This document shows, in pieces, positions 8,246 to 17,473 of a stretch of 64,000 bases of DNA. Below the pieces are notes generated by a model. It did no database searches, was not told the origin of the DNA, and worked only from the letters and a program-made list of their open reading frames with translations. Each line of letters starts with the position of its first letter. Within the stretch, counting starts at the first letter, position 1. Source of the DNA: JANPCX01 sp050916095 (GTDB lineage Bacteria; Pseudomonadota; Gammaproteobacteria; Burkholderiales; Burkholderiaceae_C); the NCBI GenBank assembly GCA_050916095.1, contig CP050901.1:310001-374000 (forward strand), written 5' to 3'. The translations under genes and the position numbers were made by a program.

Positions 8246-8926
8246 TCAACGCGTATTGCGGCGGCGCGTGGCAGCAAAGCCCAGCATACTCAAACCAAGC
8301 AACGCCAGCGTGCTCGGCTCTGGCACGGTGTTGGCAACGGAATCAAAAGCGACTTCACCCATGCCACAACCACCACCGGCAACGCTCAGAGGCTGAGGAC
8401 ATCCACTCAAGACCAGTTGCACGTACTGCGCCGATGTGGCGGAGAACGAGAAAACGTCGGCGCTATAGGAAGTGACGTTGGTAGCCCAGTCCGTCGGCGT
8501 GAAGGATCCAACACTGGAATAGGCCAGACCATCGAGTGACGTGAAGACAGCGATGTTGCCAGCGCCCCAGAACTCATCCACCCAAGCGGCAACACCGCCG
8601 ATGGTCAGCACGGAACCGAGGTTGAAGGTGAGGGTTGCAGCGGTGTTGCCAAACGGAGTGAACCACTCCGCGCCAGCGGATTGGGTCGTGTGCTGGGGAT
8701 TCGAAGCGAGGTAAGTGGCAAAGTCCGTGACACCCGACACAAAACCGGCTGCCAACCCCCCTTGATTGATCAGGTTGTTGGGGTTGCCGAATGTTGCATC
8801 TGGGAAAGAATCGGCCGTGGTGACGGCTGTCGCACTGACGATCACACCTGCTGATGCGACTTGCGGCAATACGCCACAGGCCAGCAAGCCAGCGGCAAGA
8901 AAGAATTTGGAAATGGCTTTTTTCAT
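8246..8926 (-). CDS. PEP-CTERM sorting-domain exported protein
   Basis: A 226-aa secreted protein. Residues 1-26 are a Sec signal peptide, the middle is a Gly/Ser/Thr/Ala-rich beta-type domain of about 170 residues with few charges, and the tail from residue 201 is a PEP-CTERM signal: VPEPSTLALLGL, a hydrophobic stretch, then Arg-rich ATRRR. Such proteins are processed by exosortase, which is not in this window, and go to the surface or an exopolysaccharide matrix. The middle domain may be a carbohydrate-binding or discoidin-like fold, but no firm family is recognised. Confidence 0.88.
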   Translation of the reverse strand: MKKAISKFFLAAGLLACGVLPQVASAGVIVSATAVTTADSFPDATFGNPNNLINQGGLAAGFVSGVTDFATYLASNPQHTTQSAGAEWFTPFGNTAATLTFNLGSVLTIGGVAAWVDEFWGAGNIAVFTSLDGLAYSSVGSFTPTDWATNVTSYSADVFSFSATSAQYVQLVLSGCPQPLSVAGGGCGMGEVAFDSVANTVPEPSTLALLGLSMLGFAATRRRNTR

Positions 8927-8945
8927 AATTAAAAACTCCCGGCGG

Positions 8946-8961
8946 TTGGCACAAACTTTGC
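8946..8961 (+). promoter_or_regulatory. Near-consensus sigma-54 promoter, pointing away from the PEP-CTERM gene
   Basis: The plus strand reads TTGGCAC-N5-TTGC with the GG and GC pairs exactly ten bases apart, an excellent -24/-12 element. It faces right, opposite to the PEP-CTERM gene, and no clear coding region lies within reach downstream. It could drive a small RNA, or an antisense or divergent leader, or be a chance match. Confidence 0.4.
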
Positions 8962-9004
8962 GCTCGTGATTGACAAGAAAGACTCAAATAACATCCCTTT
9001 GCAA

Positions 9005-9020
9005 GCAAGACTCGGGCCCC
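9005..9020 (-). promoter_or_regulatory. Possible sigma-54 promoter for the PEP-CTERM gene
   Basis: The minus strand reads GGGGCCCGAGTCTTGC: a GG pair and a GC pair ten bases apart, with a good TTGC -12 box and an imperfect -24 box. It would leave a leader of roughly 70-80 bases before the ATG at 8926. PEP-CTERM genes are often under sigma-54 with PrsR-type activators. This is a weak visual match only. Confidence 0.25.
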
Positions 9021-9224
9021 GACCAGAAACCCTTTAGCGCTCAATGACTTATCTCAGCCTGAGATGGCTCTTTCCGATTCAGTGTAAAAACTTTCGACAA
9101 ATCCTGGGGTGCCGCGCGAAACCCCTGCCACCTACCGGGCTGCGGTGCCCCCGTTCGGGATGGGCCATGTGGCCTTTTTTGTAGCCAACAGCAGCGCTGT
9201 TGCCAAGCAAATCAACGCAGCTAG

Positions 9225-9388
9225 CTAGTACTGCGACTCTGAAATAACAAAACATGAAAGCGTGCCTTCGCACCGATGGCGGCGTTGCAAATCCTCGCGA
9301 TACCCCGGTATCGCTGCGGTTTGCGCCTTGCCATCGGCACGAATTCACCGCTTTCATTTGTTCCGTTATTTCAGAGTCACAGTACTAG
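9225..9388. repeat. Palindromic element, family A (164 bp)
   Basis: The element is bounded by CTAG and long inverted ends (CTAGTACTGCGACTCTGAAA at left, its near-complement at right). The centre is the family-A core GTTGCAAATCC..GCGATACC followed by GGTATCGCTG.GGTTTGCGCC. The copy at 49023-49186 is the same 164 bp in reverse orientation with only about two differences. It contains no gene and should fold into one long hairpin. Confidence 0.8.
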
Positions 9389-9918
9389 CCCGGATACTTC
9401 ACGGTAGTCACCAGACCGTGGTGCCAGCAAGAACGCGCGCATGTGCTGGGCGATGTTGCAGCATGGAGAGGATTTCAAGATGCCGGCGTGAGCTGCGCCT
9501 CCAGCGCTGAATTTCTTGATGTGGCGGTCACCGTGTGACGACTGTCATTCACGAGTAAAAGGTTTGGAGCTGCGCTGGGGAATGCTCTTTTAGATCAAGG
9601 AGGTCAACAGGGTTGTGCAAACGACCCTGACCCTCGAGTAACGAATGGGGCCCTCCGCGTGCGTATTTCGTCAGGGTGCGGTTGCAATCACTGCTCAACC
9701 ATCAATGACCGTTTGTAGGCTCAAAGTGCACACACTTTTGCTTGACCACAACGACACGCCACACTGAAGACATGAGAAGAAAAATGAAATAAATCTCCGC
9801 AGTCAATCGCTGCGAGATTCACCACGGCGGGATGATGTTTGATAACGTGGCGAAGCTCTTGTGGCTCGAAGTGACCGGCGGCCCTTGGGCCGTCCGGTTG
9901 ACTGGCCGCACCTCTTGC
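9389..9918. other. Gene-free stretch
   Basis: No convincing coding region, RNA gene or repeat is seen. The first 30 bases (TAGCCCGGATACTTCAC...) loosely resemble the terminal repeat of the element at 51527-51935, so a decayed mobile element is possible. Confidence 0.4.
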
Positions 9919-10296
9919 CTACCTCAAGACATAGCTAGCCAAGACAGCCTGCACCTCGTAGATGCTCAACTTCCTGTTGAATTTCTTCATGATTGGCACC
10001 GGTGTTCCGGAGAGCCAGATCTTCAACTCGGCATCAAGGTCGAAGGTGCCTCCAGTCTCAATGCTGAAGTGAGTGATGCTTTTGTAAGGGATGGAGTGGT
10101 ACTCCATCTTGCTTCCAGTGAACCCTTGCTTGTCTACGAGAACGAATCGTTTGTCAGTAAAGACAAAGTAGTCACGAATCAACTGGTACGCGTGTTCGAC
10201 TTTCTCACCCGGCGCAAGTATTCGACCGAACTCCTTCTGAATCTCGGCGTTGTCGACTTTTGACGCGTTCCCAAGCATTCCATCCATTAAGCCCAT
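9919..10296 (-). CDS. Bacterial PH-domain protein (PF08000 type)
   Basis: A 125-aa protein that is nearly all one bacterial pleckstrin-homology domain: EFGRILAPGEKVEHAYQLIR, then RDYFVFTDKRFVLVDKQG and IPYKSITHFSIET. These domains form ring oligomers with possible membrane or stress roles, but no defined activity is known. The start ATG at 10296 is fixed by an AGGAG ribosome-binding site; in-frame codons upstream lack one. It stands alone between a gene-free stretch and the efflux operon. Confidence 0.85.
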   Translation of the reverse strand: MGLMDGMLGNASKVDNAEIQKEFGRILAPGEKVEHAYQLIRDYFVFTDKRFVLVDKQGFTGSKMEYHSIPYKSITHFSIETGGTFDLDAELKIWLSGTPVPIMKKFNRKLSIYEVQAVLASYVLR

Positions 10297-10365
10297 ATCG
10301 ATCTCCTGGTGGTAGTGCAAAGACTCTGCCGACACATTTGTTCCGCCTAATGTACAGAACCAACT

Positions 10366-11898
10366 TCACTGCCCAGCAGCAGAGATGTTCCATCCTCCGC
10401 CCAACGCCCTATAAACGCCCACCAGGGCAGTCACGGCCCCGGTTTGCGCCTGCACCAAGGCATCACGCGCTTGCAGCACGCTGCGTTCTGCATCCAGCAC
10501 GGTGAGGAAATCGCTGGCACCGGCTTCGAAACGAATGCGTGCCAAACGCGCGGCTTCTTCTGAAGCGATGGCGGCGTTTTCCAAGCGCTGCGTTTGTTCG
10601 GTGTTGCGGTTGAACTGGGCCAGCGCGCCTTCGGTTTCTTCCAAGGCCAAGAGCACGGTTTGTTCGTAGACCAACAAGGCTTGTAAGGCACGGGCTTCGG
10701 TGGCGACAATGCGTGAGCGCACGCGGCCGAAGTCCAGCAGTGGCCAGGTCAGGAAGGCACCTGCGCTGTTGTTGCGTGAGTCAGCGTCACCAAAGTTAGA
10801 GATCCGGTTGCTGGTGAAACCCAGCAAACCCGTCAGGCTGATGCGGGGAAATAAATCGGCCCGAGCCACATCGGTGTTGGCACTGGCAGCCACCCACTGC
10901 GCCTGCGCCACGCGCACGTCGGGGCGGCGGATGAGCAGGGTTTGCGGTGTGCCCGCAGCCACTTTGCCGAGATCGGTGAAGGGCAGCGTGGGCAACAAAC
11001 GGGTGTCACCGGTGGGGACCGCCACCGCAGCGATCACGCCACGAGGGGGTTGGCCCGTCAAAGTCGCCAGCCGGTACGTGCTGCGCTCCACCTGCGCCTG
11101 CAAAGCGGGAATGCTGGCCTCAGTCGATTCCACCAAGGCCCGCGCCCGCGCCACATCCAGCGGCGTGCCTCGGCCCAGCTCTTGGCGGGCGGTGACGATG
11201 CGCAGCGACTCGCGCTGATTCATCAGCGCTTCTTGGGCCACACGCAGCCGCAGTTGTTGGCCGCGTAGGTTGAGGTATTGCGTGGCCAGCTCAGCGGTCA
11301 GCACCCGTTGGGCTGCACCCACACCGGCTTGGCTTGCTGTCACCAGGGCTGCCGCCGCGTCACTGGCCCGGCGGTTGCGGCCAAAGAAGTCCAACTCCCA
11401 GTTAACGTTGCCTCCGGCTGAATACTGAGTGCTGCTGCCCACCGCGCCCGGTGGATCCACCCTGGCCACGCTGCTGCTGATGCCCACGCTCGGCAAACGC
11501 CCTGCACGCGCTTCGCCCGCGTTGGCTTCGGCTTCTTTCAAACGCGCCTGGGCCAGTTTCACATCCACATTGCCTTGCAAGGCTTGTTCGACCAAGGTGG
11601 TGAGGACGGGATCGTTGAATGCACGCCAGAAGGTGACGGCATCTTGCGGTTCTGTTGGTGCAGCGTTTTGTGTGAAGCGCTCGTCCAGCGGGGCGGACAA
11701 GGATGGGGCGGTGCTTATCGGGCTGGCACAAGCTGCCAACGCCAGTGCGGTTGCAGCCACGACGAGTTTGCACAAACCTCCACCGTTCGGACTGAGCTTG
11801 TCGAAGTCCTCTCCGTGTTTGTCACGGTCCTTCGACAGGCTCAGGGCGAACGGAGATTGAGTGCGTGACTCTGGGTTGATGGTCAAAGGCTTAACCAT
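10366..11898 (-). CDS. NodT-family outer-membrane efflux lipoprotein
   Basis: A 510-aa outer-membrane factor of an RND tripartite pump. It has two repeats of the OEP domain with long coiled-coil helices, and the motifs LDFFGRNRRASDAA and ARADLFPRISLTG typical of NodT/OprM. The lipobox LAAC is at about residues 55-58, preceded by a hydrophobic stretch. The start ATG at 11898 has an AAAGGAG site and overlaps the permease stop by eight bases. Oddly, residues about 16-39, between the start and the signal hydrophobic core, are encoded by a REP palindrome that keeps the frame open and gives an abnormally long polar N-terminus to the signal peptide. Confidence 0.88.
   Translation of the reverse strand: MVKPLTINPESRTQSPFALSLSKDRDKHGEDFDKLSPNGGGLCKLVVAATALALAACASPISTAPSLSAPLDERFTQNAAPTEPQDAVTFWRAFNDPVLTTLVEQALQGNVDVKLAQARLKEAEANAGEARAGRLPSVGISSSVARVDPPGAVGSSTQYSAGGNVNWELDFFGRNRRASDAAAALVTASQAGVGAAQRVLTAELATQYLNLRGQQLRLRVAQEALMNQRESLRIVTARQELGRGTPLDVARARALVESTEASIPALQAQVERSTYRLATLTGQPPRGVIAAVAVPTGDTRLLPTLPFTDLGKVAAGTPQTLLIRRPDVRVAQAQWVAASANTDVARADLFPRISLTGLLGFTSNRISNFGDADSRNNSAGAFLTWPLLDFGRVRSRIVATEARALQALLVYEQTVLLALEETEGALAQFNRNTEQTQRLENAAIASEEAARLARIRFEAGASDFLTVLDAERSVLQARDALVQAQTGAVTALVGVYRALGGGWNISAAGQ
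11783..11853. repeat. REP palindrome (family C) inside a coding region
   Basis: Two inverted arms, CCGTTCGGACTGAGCTTGTC at left and its near-complement ending GGGCGAACGG at right, flank a short centre. The same arms occur at 16508, 19478, 34546, 41551 and 45880. Here the whole 71-bp unit lies in frame in the 5' end of the outer-membrane efflux gene, and is translated as FALSLSK...DKLSPNG. Confidence 0.85.
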
Positions 11899-14800
11899 GA
11901 AGCGCTCCTTTGGCCACATCGGCCGCGTGGCGGCGTTTCGATGTGAGCTTGCGCAGCAGCACATAAAACACCGGCGTCAGCACCAGGCCAAACACTGTGA
12001 CGCCCACCATGCCCGAGAACACCGCAATGCCCATGGCGCGGCGCATTTCTGAACCGGCCCCAGTGGACAGCACCAAAGGCACGACGCCCGCAATGAAAGC
12101 AATCGAGGTCATCAAGATGGGGCGCAGCCGCATGCGGCAGGCATGCACCGTGGCTTTGATGAGTTCCTCGCCGCGGTCCTCCAGCTCCTTGGCAAACTCC
12201 ACAATCAAAATCGCGTTCTTACACGCCAGCCCCACCAGCACCACCAGGGCCACTTTGGTGAAGATGTTGTTGTCACCGGGGGCACCCAAAAGCCCGCTGA
12301 TCCACACACCCAGCATGGCGCTCAAGATGCACAGCGGCACGATGAGCAAAATCGCCAGCGGCAAGGTCCAACTCTCATAGGTGGCCGCCAGCACCAAAAA
12401 CACCAGCAGCACACAGAGCGGGAAGATGTAGACCATCGTATTGCCCGCGATTTTTTCCTGGTAGACCAGCTCGGCCCATTGGTAGCCGACGCTGCGTGGC
12501 AGCGTCTCGGCCAGGATTTTTTCCATCTCAGCCTGGGCCTGGCCTGAGCTGATGCCGGGTTTGGGTGCGCCGTTGATGTCAGCCGAATAAAAGCCGTTGT
12601 AGCGGGTGACCGAGCCCGGTCCGAACGAGGGCTCCACCGTCATCAGGGCACTCAAGGCCACCATCTGGCCTTTGTTGTTGCGCACTTTCAGGTTGCCGAT
12701 GTCTTCCGCTTTGGCGCGAAACTCGGCATCGGCCTGCACCACCACCTGGTAGGTTTTGCCAAACCGATTGAAGTCGTTCACATAAAGCGAGCCCAAATAG
12801 GTCTGCATGGTCTCGTACACATCGGTGAGGCTCACCCCCATTTGTTTGGCTTTGGTGCGGTCCACATTCGCAAAGAGCTGGGGCACGTTGATTTGATAGT
12901 TGGAAAAGAACTGGGTGATGCCACCATCAGGGTTACCGTACACCCGGCCCATCAGCTGCTGTACCACGCCATACAGCGCCGCTTCACCGGCACCGCTGCG
13001 GTCTTGCAGCTGCAGTTTGAAGCCGCTCGCATTGCCCAAGCCACTCACCGGGGGCGGCGACAGCACGAAGATGAAAGCGTCCTGAATGCCGCCCAGTTTC
13101 ATGTTCACCTGGCCTGCGATTGCGTCGGCGCTTTGGCTCGGGTCTTTGCGCTGCGCAAAGTCAGACAGGCCGAAGAACACAATGCCGGCATTGGGAGCGG
13201 CGGTGAAGCCGTTGATGGACAACCCTGGGAACGCCACCGAGTTCTCAACCCCGGGCACGCTGGTGGCGATGTCGCTCAAACGGCGAATGACCTCGGTGGT
13301 GCGCTCCAGGCTGGCGCCGTCGGGCAGTTGCGCAATGCCAATCAAATACTGCTTGTCTTGCTGCGGCACAAAACCGGGTGGCACGCGCATGAAGAGCAGC
13401 ACCGCAGCGGCAACCAACACAGCGTAAATCACCAACGAGATGGACTTGCGCTTGACCACCACCGTGGTCACCCCATTGCTGTAACTTTCAGAGCCGCGTT
13501 TGAACACGCGGTTGAACCAACGGAAGAAGCCGCCGAACAGTTTGTCCATGCCGCGTGTGAGCGCGTCTTTGGGCTGGTCATGGCCGCGCAGCAAAATGGC
13601 CGCCATGGCCGGTGACAAGGTCAGCGAATTGAACGCCGAGATGACGGTGGAGATGGCAATCGTCACCGCGAACTGGCGGTAGAACTGCCCCTCCAGGCCC
13701 GATACAAATGCCAACGGCACGAACACCGCGCACAACACCAGACCAATGGCGATGATGGGCCCCGAGACCTCGTGCATGGCTTTCACCGCCGCATCGTGCG
13801 GAGACAGGCCCGCCTCAATGTTGCGCTCCACGTTTTCCACCACCACGATGGCGTCGTCCACCACGATGCCAATGGCCAGCACCAAACCGAAGAGGGTCAG
13901 CGTGTTGATGGAAAAACCTAAAGCCAGCAGCACCGCGAAGGTCCCCACGATGCTCACGGGCACCGCGAGCAGCGGGATGATGGATGCACGCCAGGTTTGC
14001 AAAAAGACAATGACCACCAGCACGACCAACAGCACCGCCTCAATCAAGGTCACGATCACTTTTTCGATCGAGGTTTGAACGAAACGTGTGGGGTCGTACA
14101 CGATGCGGTATTCCACCCCCGGCGGAAAGTCCGCCTTGAGCTGCTCCATGGTGGCGCGCACATTGTTGGACAGGGCCAGTGCGTTGGAATTGGGCGCCTG
14201 GAACACCGCCACCGCAGCCGCTTCTTTGTTGTTGAGCAAAGAGCCGAGTGAATAAGAGTTGGGACCGAGTTCCACTCGGCCCACATCCTTGAGACGCACC
14301 AACGCACCGGTGGCGTTGTTGCCTGTCGTATCGGCACTGATGATGACTTCGCCAAACTCAGCTTCTGAGGTCAGCCGTCCTTGGGTGTTCACCGCCAGTT
14401 GAAATTCAGTGCGGTTGGGCGCAGGCGGTGCGCCCACCACACCGGCTGCCACCTGGGCGTTTTGTTCGCGCAGGGCCTTGACCACGTCGCTGGAGGTGAG
14501 GTTGCGTGCAGCCAGTTTTTGCGGGTCCAGCCAAATGCGCATGGCGTAGTCGCCCGAGCCGAAGGCCTGTACCGAGCCCATGCCGGGGATGCGCAACAAA
14601 GCGTCGCGCACGTTCAAGCTCGCATAGTTGCGCAAGTACAGCGCGTCGTAGCGGTTGTCGGGCGACACCAAGTGCACCACCATGGTCAGGTTGCTTGAAC
14701 TCTTCTCCGTGGTCACGCCGATTTGCCGCACCACCTCGGGCAGGCGTGGAAGGGCGCGGTTGACGCGGTTTTGCACCTCAGTGGCGGCGCGTTCGGGGTC

Positions 14801-15100
14801 GGTGCCGATTTTGAAACTCACCGACAGCACCATCGAGCCATCGGCGGTGGCCTGGCTGCCCATGTAAAGCAGACCTTCCACACCGTTGATTTGCTCTTCG
14901 AGTGGCGTGGCCACCGTCTCGGCAATCACGCGGGGGTTGGCGCCTGGGAACTGCGCCCGCACCACCACCTGGGGCGGTGCAACTTCAGGGTACTCGGAGA
15001 TCGGCAGGCGGAAAATGGAAATCGCGCCGATCAGGAAAATGATGATGGACAGCACCGCCGCGAAACGCGGCCGGTCAATGAAAAAGCCGGAGATGTTCAT
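11891..15100 (-). CDS. RND multidrug efflux permease (HAE1 family, MexF-like)
   Basis: A 1069-aa inner-membrane proton-driven pump of the AcrB/MexF type, with twelve expected helices and two large periplasmic loops. It opens with NISGFFIDRPRFAAVLSI and has the proton-relay Asp pair in VDDAIVVVENVERN (about residue 410). The GDYAMRIWLDP porter segment is also seen. It sits six bases after the adaptor gene and overlaps the outer-membrane factor gene by eight bases, giving a complete adaptor-permease-channel operon. MexF-type pumps export chloramphenicol, quinolones and solvents in relatives; specificity here is unknown and no local regulator gene is seen. Confidence 0.93.
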   Translation of the reverse strand: MNISGFFIDRPRFAAVLSIIIFLIGAISIFRLPISEYPEVAPPQVVVRAQFPGANPRVIAETVATPLEEQINGVEGLLYMGSQATADGSMVLSVSFKIGTDPERAATEVQNRVNRALPRLPEVVRQIGVTTEKSSSNLTMVVHLVSPDNRYDALYLRNYASLNVRDALLRIPGMGSVQAFGSGDYAMRIWLDPQKLAARNLTSSDVVKALREQNAQVAAGVVGAPPAPNRTEFQLAVNTQGRLTSEAEFGEVIISADTTGNNATGALVRLKDVGRVELGPNSYSLGSLLNNKEAAAVAVFQAPNSNALALSNNVRATMEQLKADFPPGVEYRIVYDPTRFVQTSIEKVIVTLIEAVLLVVLVVIVFLQTWRASIIPLLAVPVSIVGTFAVLLALGFSINTLTLFGLVLAIGIVVDDAIVVVENVERNIEAGLSPHDAAVKAMHEVSGPIIAIGLVLCAVFVPLAFVSGLEGQFYRQFAVTIAISTVISAFNSLTLSPAMAAILLRGHDQPKDALTRGMDKLFGGFFRWFNRVFKRGSESYSNGVTTVVVKRKSISLVIYAVLVAAAVLLFMRVPPGFVPQQDKQYLIGIAQLPDGASLERTTEVIRRLSDIATSVPGVENSVAFPGLSINGFTAAPNAGIVFFGLSDFAQRKDPSQSADAIAGQVNMKLGGIQDAFIFVLSPPPVSGLGNASGFKLQLQDRSGAGEAALYGVVQQLMGRVYGNPDGGITQFFSNYQINVPQLFANVDRTKAKQMGVSLTDVYETMQTYLGSLYVNDFNRFGKTYQVVVQADAEFRAKAEDIGNLKVRNNKGQMVALSALMTVEPSFGPGSVTRYNGFYSADINGAPKPGISSGQAQAEMEKILAETLPRSVGYQWAELVYQEKIAGNTMVYIFPLCVLLVFLVLAATYESWTLPLAILLIVPLCILSAMLGVWISGLLGAPGDNNIFTKVALVVLVGLACKNAILIVEFAKELEDRGEELIKATVHACRMRLRPILMTSIAFIAGVVPLVLSTGAGSEMRRAMGIAVFSGMVGVTVFGLVLTPVFYVLLRKLTSKRRHAADVAKGALHG

Positions 15101-15106
15101 GGTGCA

Positions 15107-16318
15107 TCAGCCTTTCTTGGCCGGTGCGGATGCCGCACCGCCGGGTGCGGGCGGCGGGGGGGTGATCGGCAAACCTGATGCATCCACCTTCAACTCTTGC
15201 GCATTGAGCGGCGCGCCAGGACGCACACGCTGCAGCCCATTGACCACCACGAGTTCACCCGCCTTGAGGCCTTCGGTGATGACACGCATGCCTCCCTCCA
15301 GCGCGCCCAGCTTGACCTCGCGGAACTGCGGCATCTTGTCCGCGCCCAGCACCCAAACGAAACGTTTGTTCTGGTCGGTGCCGATGGCTTTTTCGGGTGT
15401 CATGACCGCATTCATCGGCTCGCCGCTGGTCAGTTTGATTTTGGCGAGCAGCCCGGGGGTGAACTGACGCTTGCTGTTGTCAAAAACGGCACGTGCACGC
15501 ACGGATGCGGTGGCGGGGTTCAAGCGGTTGTCGAAAAAGTCGATCACACCTGCGTGTGCAAAACCTGTTTCATTAGACAAACCCATTTGTACCGAGGGTT
15601 TGGTTTTGCCATTGAGTGCCGATGACAAACGCAGATAAGTTTCTTCACTCACATCAAAGTAGGCGTAAACCTTGTCTTGTGACACCAAGGTGGTCAACAC
15701 CGGGTCACCCATCGCCACCAAATTGCCGACACTGATGTTGTTGCGAGAGGTTTTGCCTGCAATGGGAGCGCGAACTTGGCTGTAGTCCACGTTCAGGCGG
15801 GCCGCCGCCACGGCGGCCTCGGCGGCTTTGACACTGCTTTGGTTGTTGCTGGCACTGGCCGTGAGCGCATCGGCTTCTTGCTGGGAGATGGCGCGCTGGG
15901 CCAGCAGTTTTTGCGCCCGTGTTTGTTCAGTCGTCGCCAGGGTCAAAGCGGTGCGTGCGGAGGCCAGTTGCGCCTCAGCCCTGGCCAACTCGGCGCGGTA
16001 GGGGCGCGCATCAATGGTGAACAACAACTGGCCGCGTTTGACCTCATCACCCGCTTTGAAATGCACAGCCTCCAGGGTGCCGCCCACACGCGGGCGAATG
16101 TCCACGGTTTCTGTGGCTTCCAGGCGACCCGTGAACTCGTCATGGGCCTGGACAGGCCGTTGCACGGTGGGCGCGACAGACACCGGCGGGGCCATCGGCG
16201 GCCCCCCTTGTGCGTCGGCGCGGCCACAACCCGATAGCACAGCAGACAACACCAGCATGGCGGCCACCGGCCAAGTGGCTTTGAAATGAAAGGAGACGGG
16301 CTGACTGCGACGCGACAT
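15107..16318 (-). CDS. RND efflux periplasmic adaptor (membrane fusion protein)
   Basis: A 403-aa adaptor. Its lipoprotein signal ends in LSGC (about residue 31). A lipoyl-like beta domain (RLEATETVDIRPRVGGTL), an alpha-helical hairpin (LARAEAQLASARTALTLAT) and beta-barrel/membrane-proximal domains follow in standard MexE/AcrA order. The Pro/Ala-rich C-terminal tail is unstructured. The start ATG at 16318 has an AAGGA site. It is the first gene of the operon, so the promoter should lie in 16319-16440. Confidence 0.92.
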   Translation of the reverse strand: MSRRSQPVSFHFKATWPVAAMLVLSAVLSGCGRADAQGGPPMAPPVSVAPTVQRPVQAHDEFTGRLEATETVDIRPRVGGTLEAVHFKAGDEVKRGQLLFTIDARPYRAELARAEAQLASARTALTLATTEQTRAQKLLAQRAISQQEADALTASASNNQSSVKAAEAAVAAARLNVDYSQVRAPIAGKTSRNNISVGNLVAMGDPVLTTLVSQDKVYAYFDVSEETYLRLSSALNGKTKPSVQMGLSNETGFAHAGVIDFFDNRLNPATASVRARAVFDNSKRQFTPGLLAKIKLTSGEPMNAVMTPEKAIGTDQNKRFVWVLGADKMPQFREVKLGALEGGMRVITEGLKAGELVVVNGLQRVRPGAPLNAQELKVDASGLPITPPPPAPGGAASAPAKKG

Positions 16319-16507
16319 GGGCTTGTCCTTGAAAGTGCCAAAAACCGCACGCAGTCTAATGACATCAGCCAGTTCGTGTTGTGTCAGGGTTTTGACAGCA
16401 ACGTTCAAGCCCTTTGAAGTAACTATTGATCTTTTCTCAATTCACGACCCATTGAGTTGCGCAGGTCCGCACTTATTGATGTTTACCTTATTCGCGACAA
16501 CCTCCAG

Positions 16508-16574
16508 CCCGTTCTCCCTGAGCCTGTCGAAGGGCCTGTACCGAGGCACTCGCTGGCTTCGACAGCCCGAACGG
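16508..16574. repeat. REP palindrome (family C), degenerate copy
   Basis: Arms CCCGTTCTCCCTGAGCCTGT and GGCTTCGACAGCCCGAACGG are recognisable relatives of the family-C REP. It lies in the 414-bp gap between the efflux operon and the PilZ gene. The rest of that gap (16575-16732) shows no gene. Confidence 0.7.
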
Positions 16575-16732
16575 TTTTGTCAGCGGCTCTAAAAGAGCAG
16601 ATCCCTTTCGGCACCCTCTGGTCACACCGCCTTCGCAAAGCTTCTTCCCAAGTGAAGCTTCTACGGGATTTCGATGCTGATGTGTCGACGCTTCAGAGCC
16701 AGCCCGGCATTCAGTGGGTGCCGACGCCGCCG

Positions 16733-17089
16733 TCAGCGCGAATGCATGAATCTTGCGATGGTCGCCGCCACGTTCGCAGTCAGGTTGATGAACTCACAAC
16801 CCCACATGAAGCCCCCCTCGATCTTGTTGTAGTTGCAGCTCACCACACGTGCCAGAAGTTCGACAGGTATGGCGTCACTGCTGCCGTCGGGGATGGCAAC
16901 ATGAATCTTGCAGCGGGTGTCCGTTGCAATTTCCTGCGAAGTGAGAACGCTGAGTCCACCTACGCTGATGTTCCGAGTGCGCACGGATATCGGCTTGGCG
17001 CCTATGGTTTGTAATGTTGCATTGCTGTTGAACGCCACGCGTTGATGGTGACGGCGTTCGACTTTGGGGTTGTCTGAATTGGTGTTCAT
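16733..17089 (-). CDS. PilZ domain protein
   Basis: A 118-aa protein that is essentially one PilZ domain. The c-di-GMP binding motifs are both present: RRHHQR (RxxxR) near the N-terminus and NISVGG (N/DxSxxG) about 30 residues later. It is therefore a likely c-di-GMP receptor, perhaps for motility or surface polysaccharide control. The start at 17089 gives the usual short tail before RxxxR; no strong ribosome-binding site is seen. It stands alone. Confidence 0.85.
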   Translation of the reverse strand: MNTNSDNPKVERRHHQRVAFNSNATLQTIGAKPISVRTRNISVGGLSVLTSQEIATDTRCKIHVAIPDGSSDAIPVELLARVVSCNYNKIEGGFMWGCEFINLTANVAATIARFMHSR

Positions 17090-17361
17090 AAGTCTTCGGA
17101 TGGAAATTGTCTTTTGTTCAATGAAGTTCCCGAACAATCATTCATACGCTGGAGTCAGTTTCGCACCTGCTTTTTGAACTGCAACTCGAACGGCAGGCCT
17201 GTCTATGATCTCGCCAAAGTGCAGTACGGGCAACGACTTTCCTTCTCAGGTCGAGTCTCGTTGCGAATCACGGCCAAGTTAATCGTGTCATTTTCCCGTT
17301 TTACTTGGTGCGAGAGCAATGGCTTGCGGTGACGGCCATGAGACAGGCGGCATGCGTATAA

Positions 17362-17420
17362 GGCCCTGTAGCCCATCTCGACCCGCGCCAGCGCAGCCTC
17401 GCACCTGATGCAGATCATCC
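17362..17420. repeat. Remnant of palindromic repeat family B
   Basis: About 59 bases (TGTAGCCCATC..., ...GCAGCCTCGCA...) align well with the right part of the intact family-B element at 30446-30608. It lies in the 384-bp gap before the M20 peptidase gene; the rest of that gap (17090-17361) holds no visible gene. Confidence 0.55.
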
Positions 17421-17473
17421 TTAAACGATCGCTCTACACTGCAACCACCTTCTCTCCTCGCCAGGCCACCGCC

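Noticed and set aside
9150..9181. GGCCATGTGGCC followed by six Ts as a terminator
   Set aside because: The stem has only four to five pairs and no gene ends just before it.
9832..10263. A 143-codon plus-strand frame
   Set aside because: It is antisense to the PH-domain gene, which has a clear family match and ribosome-binding site.
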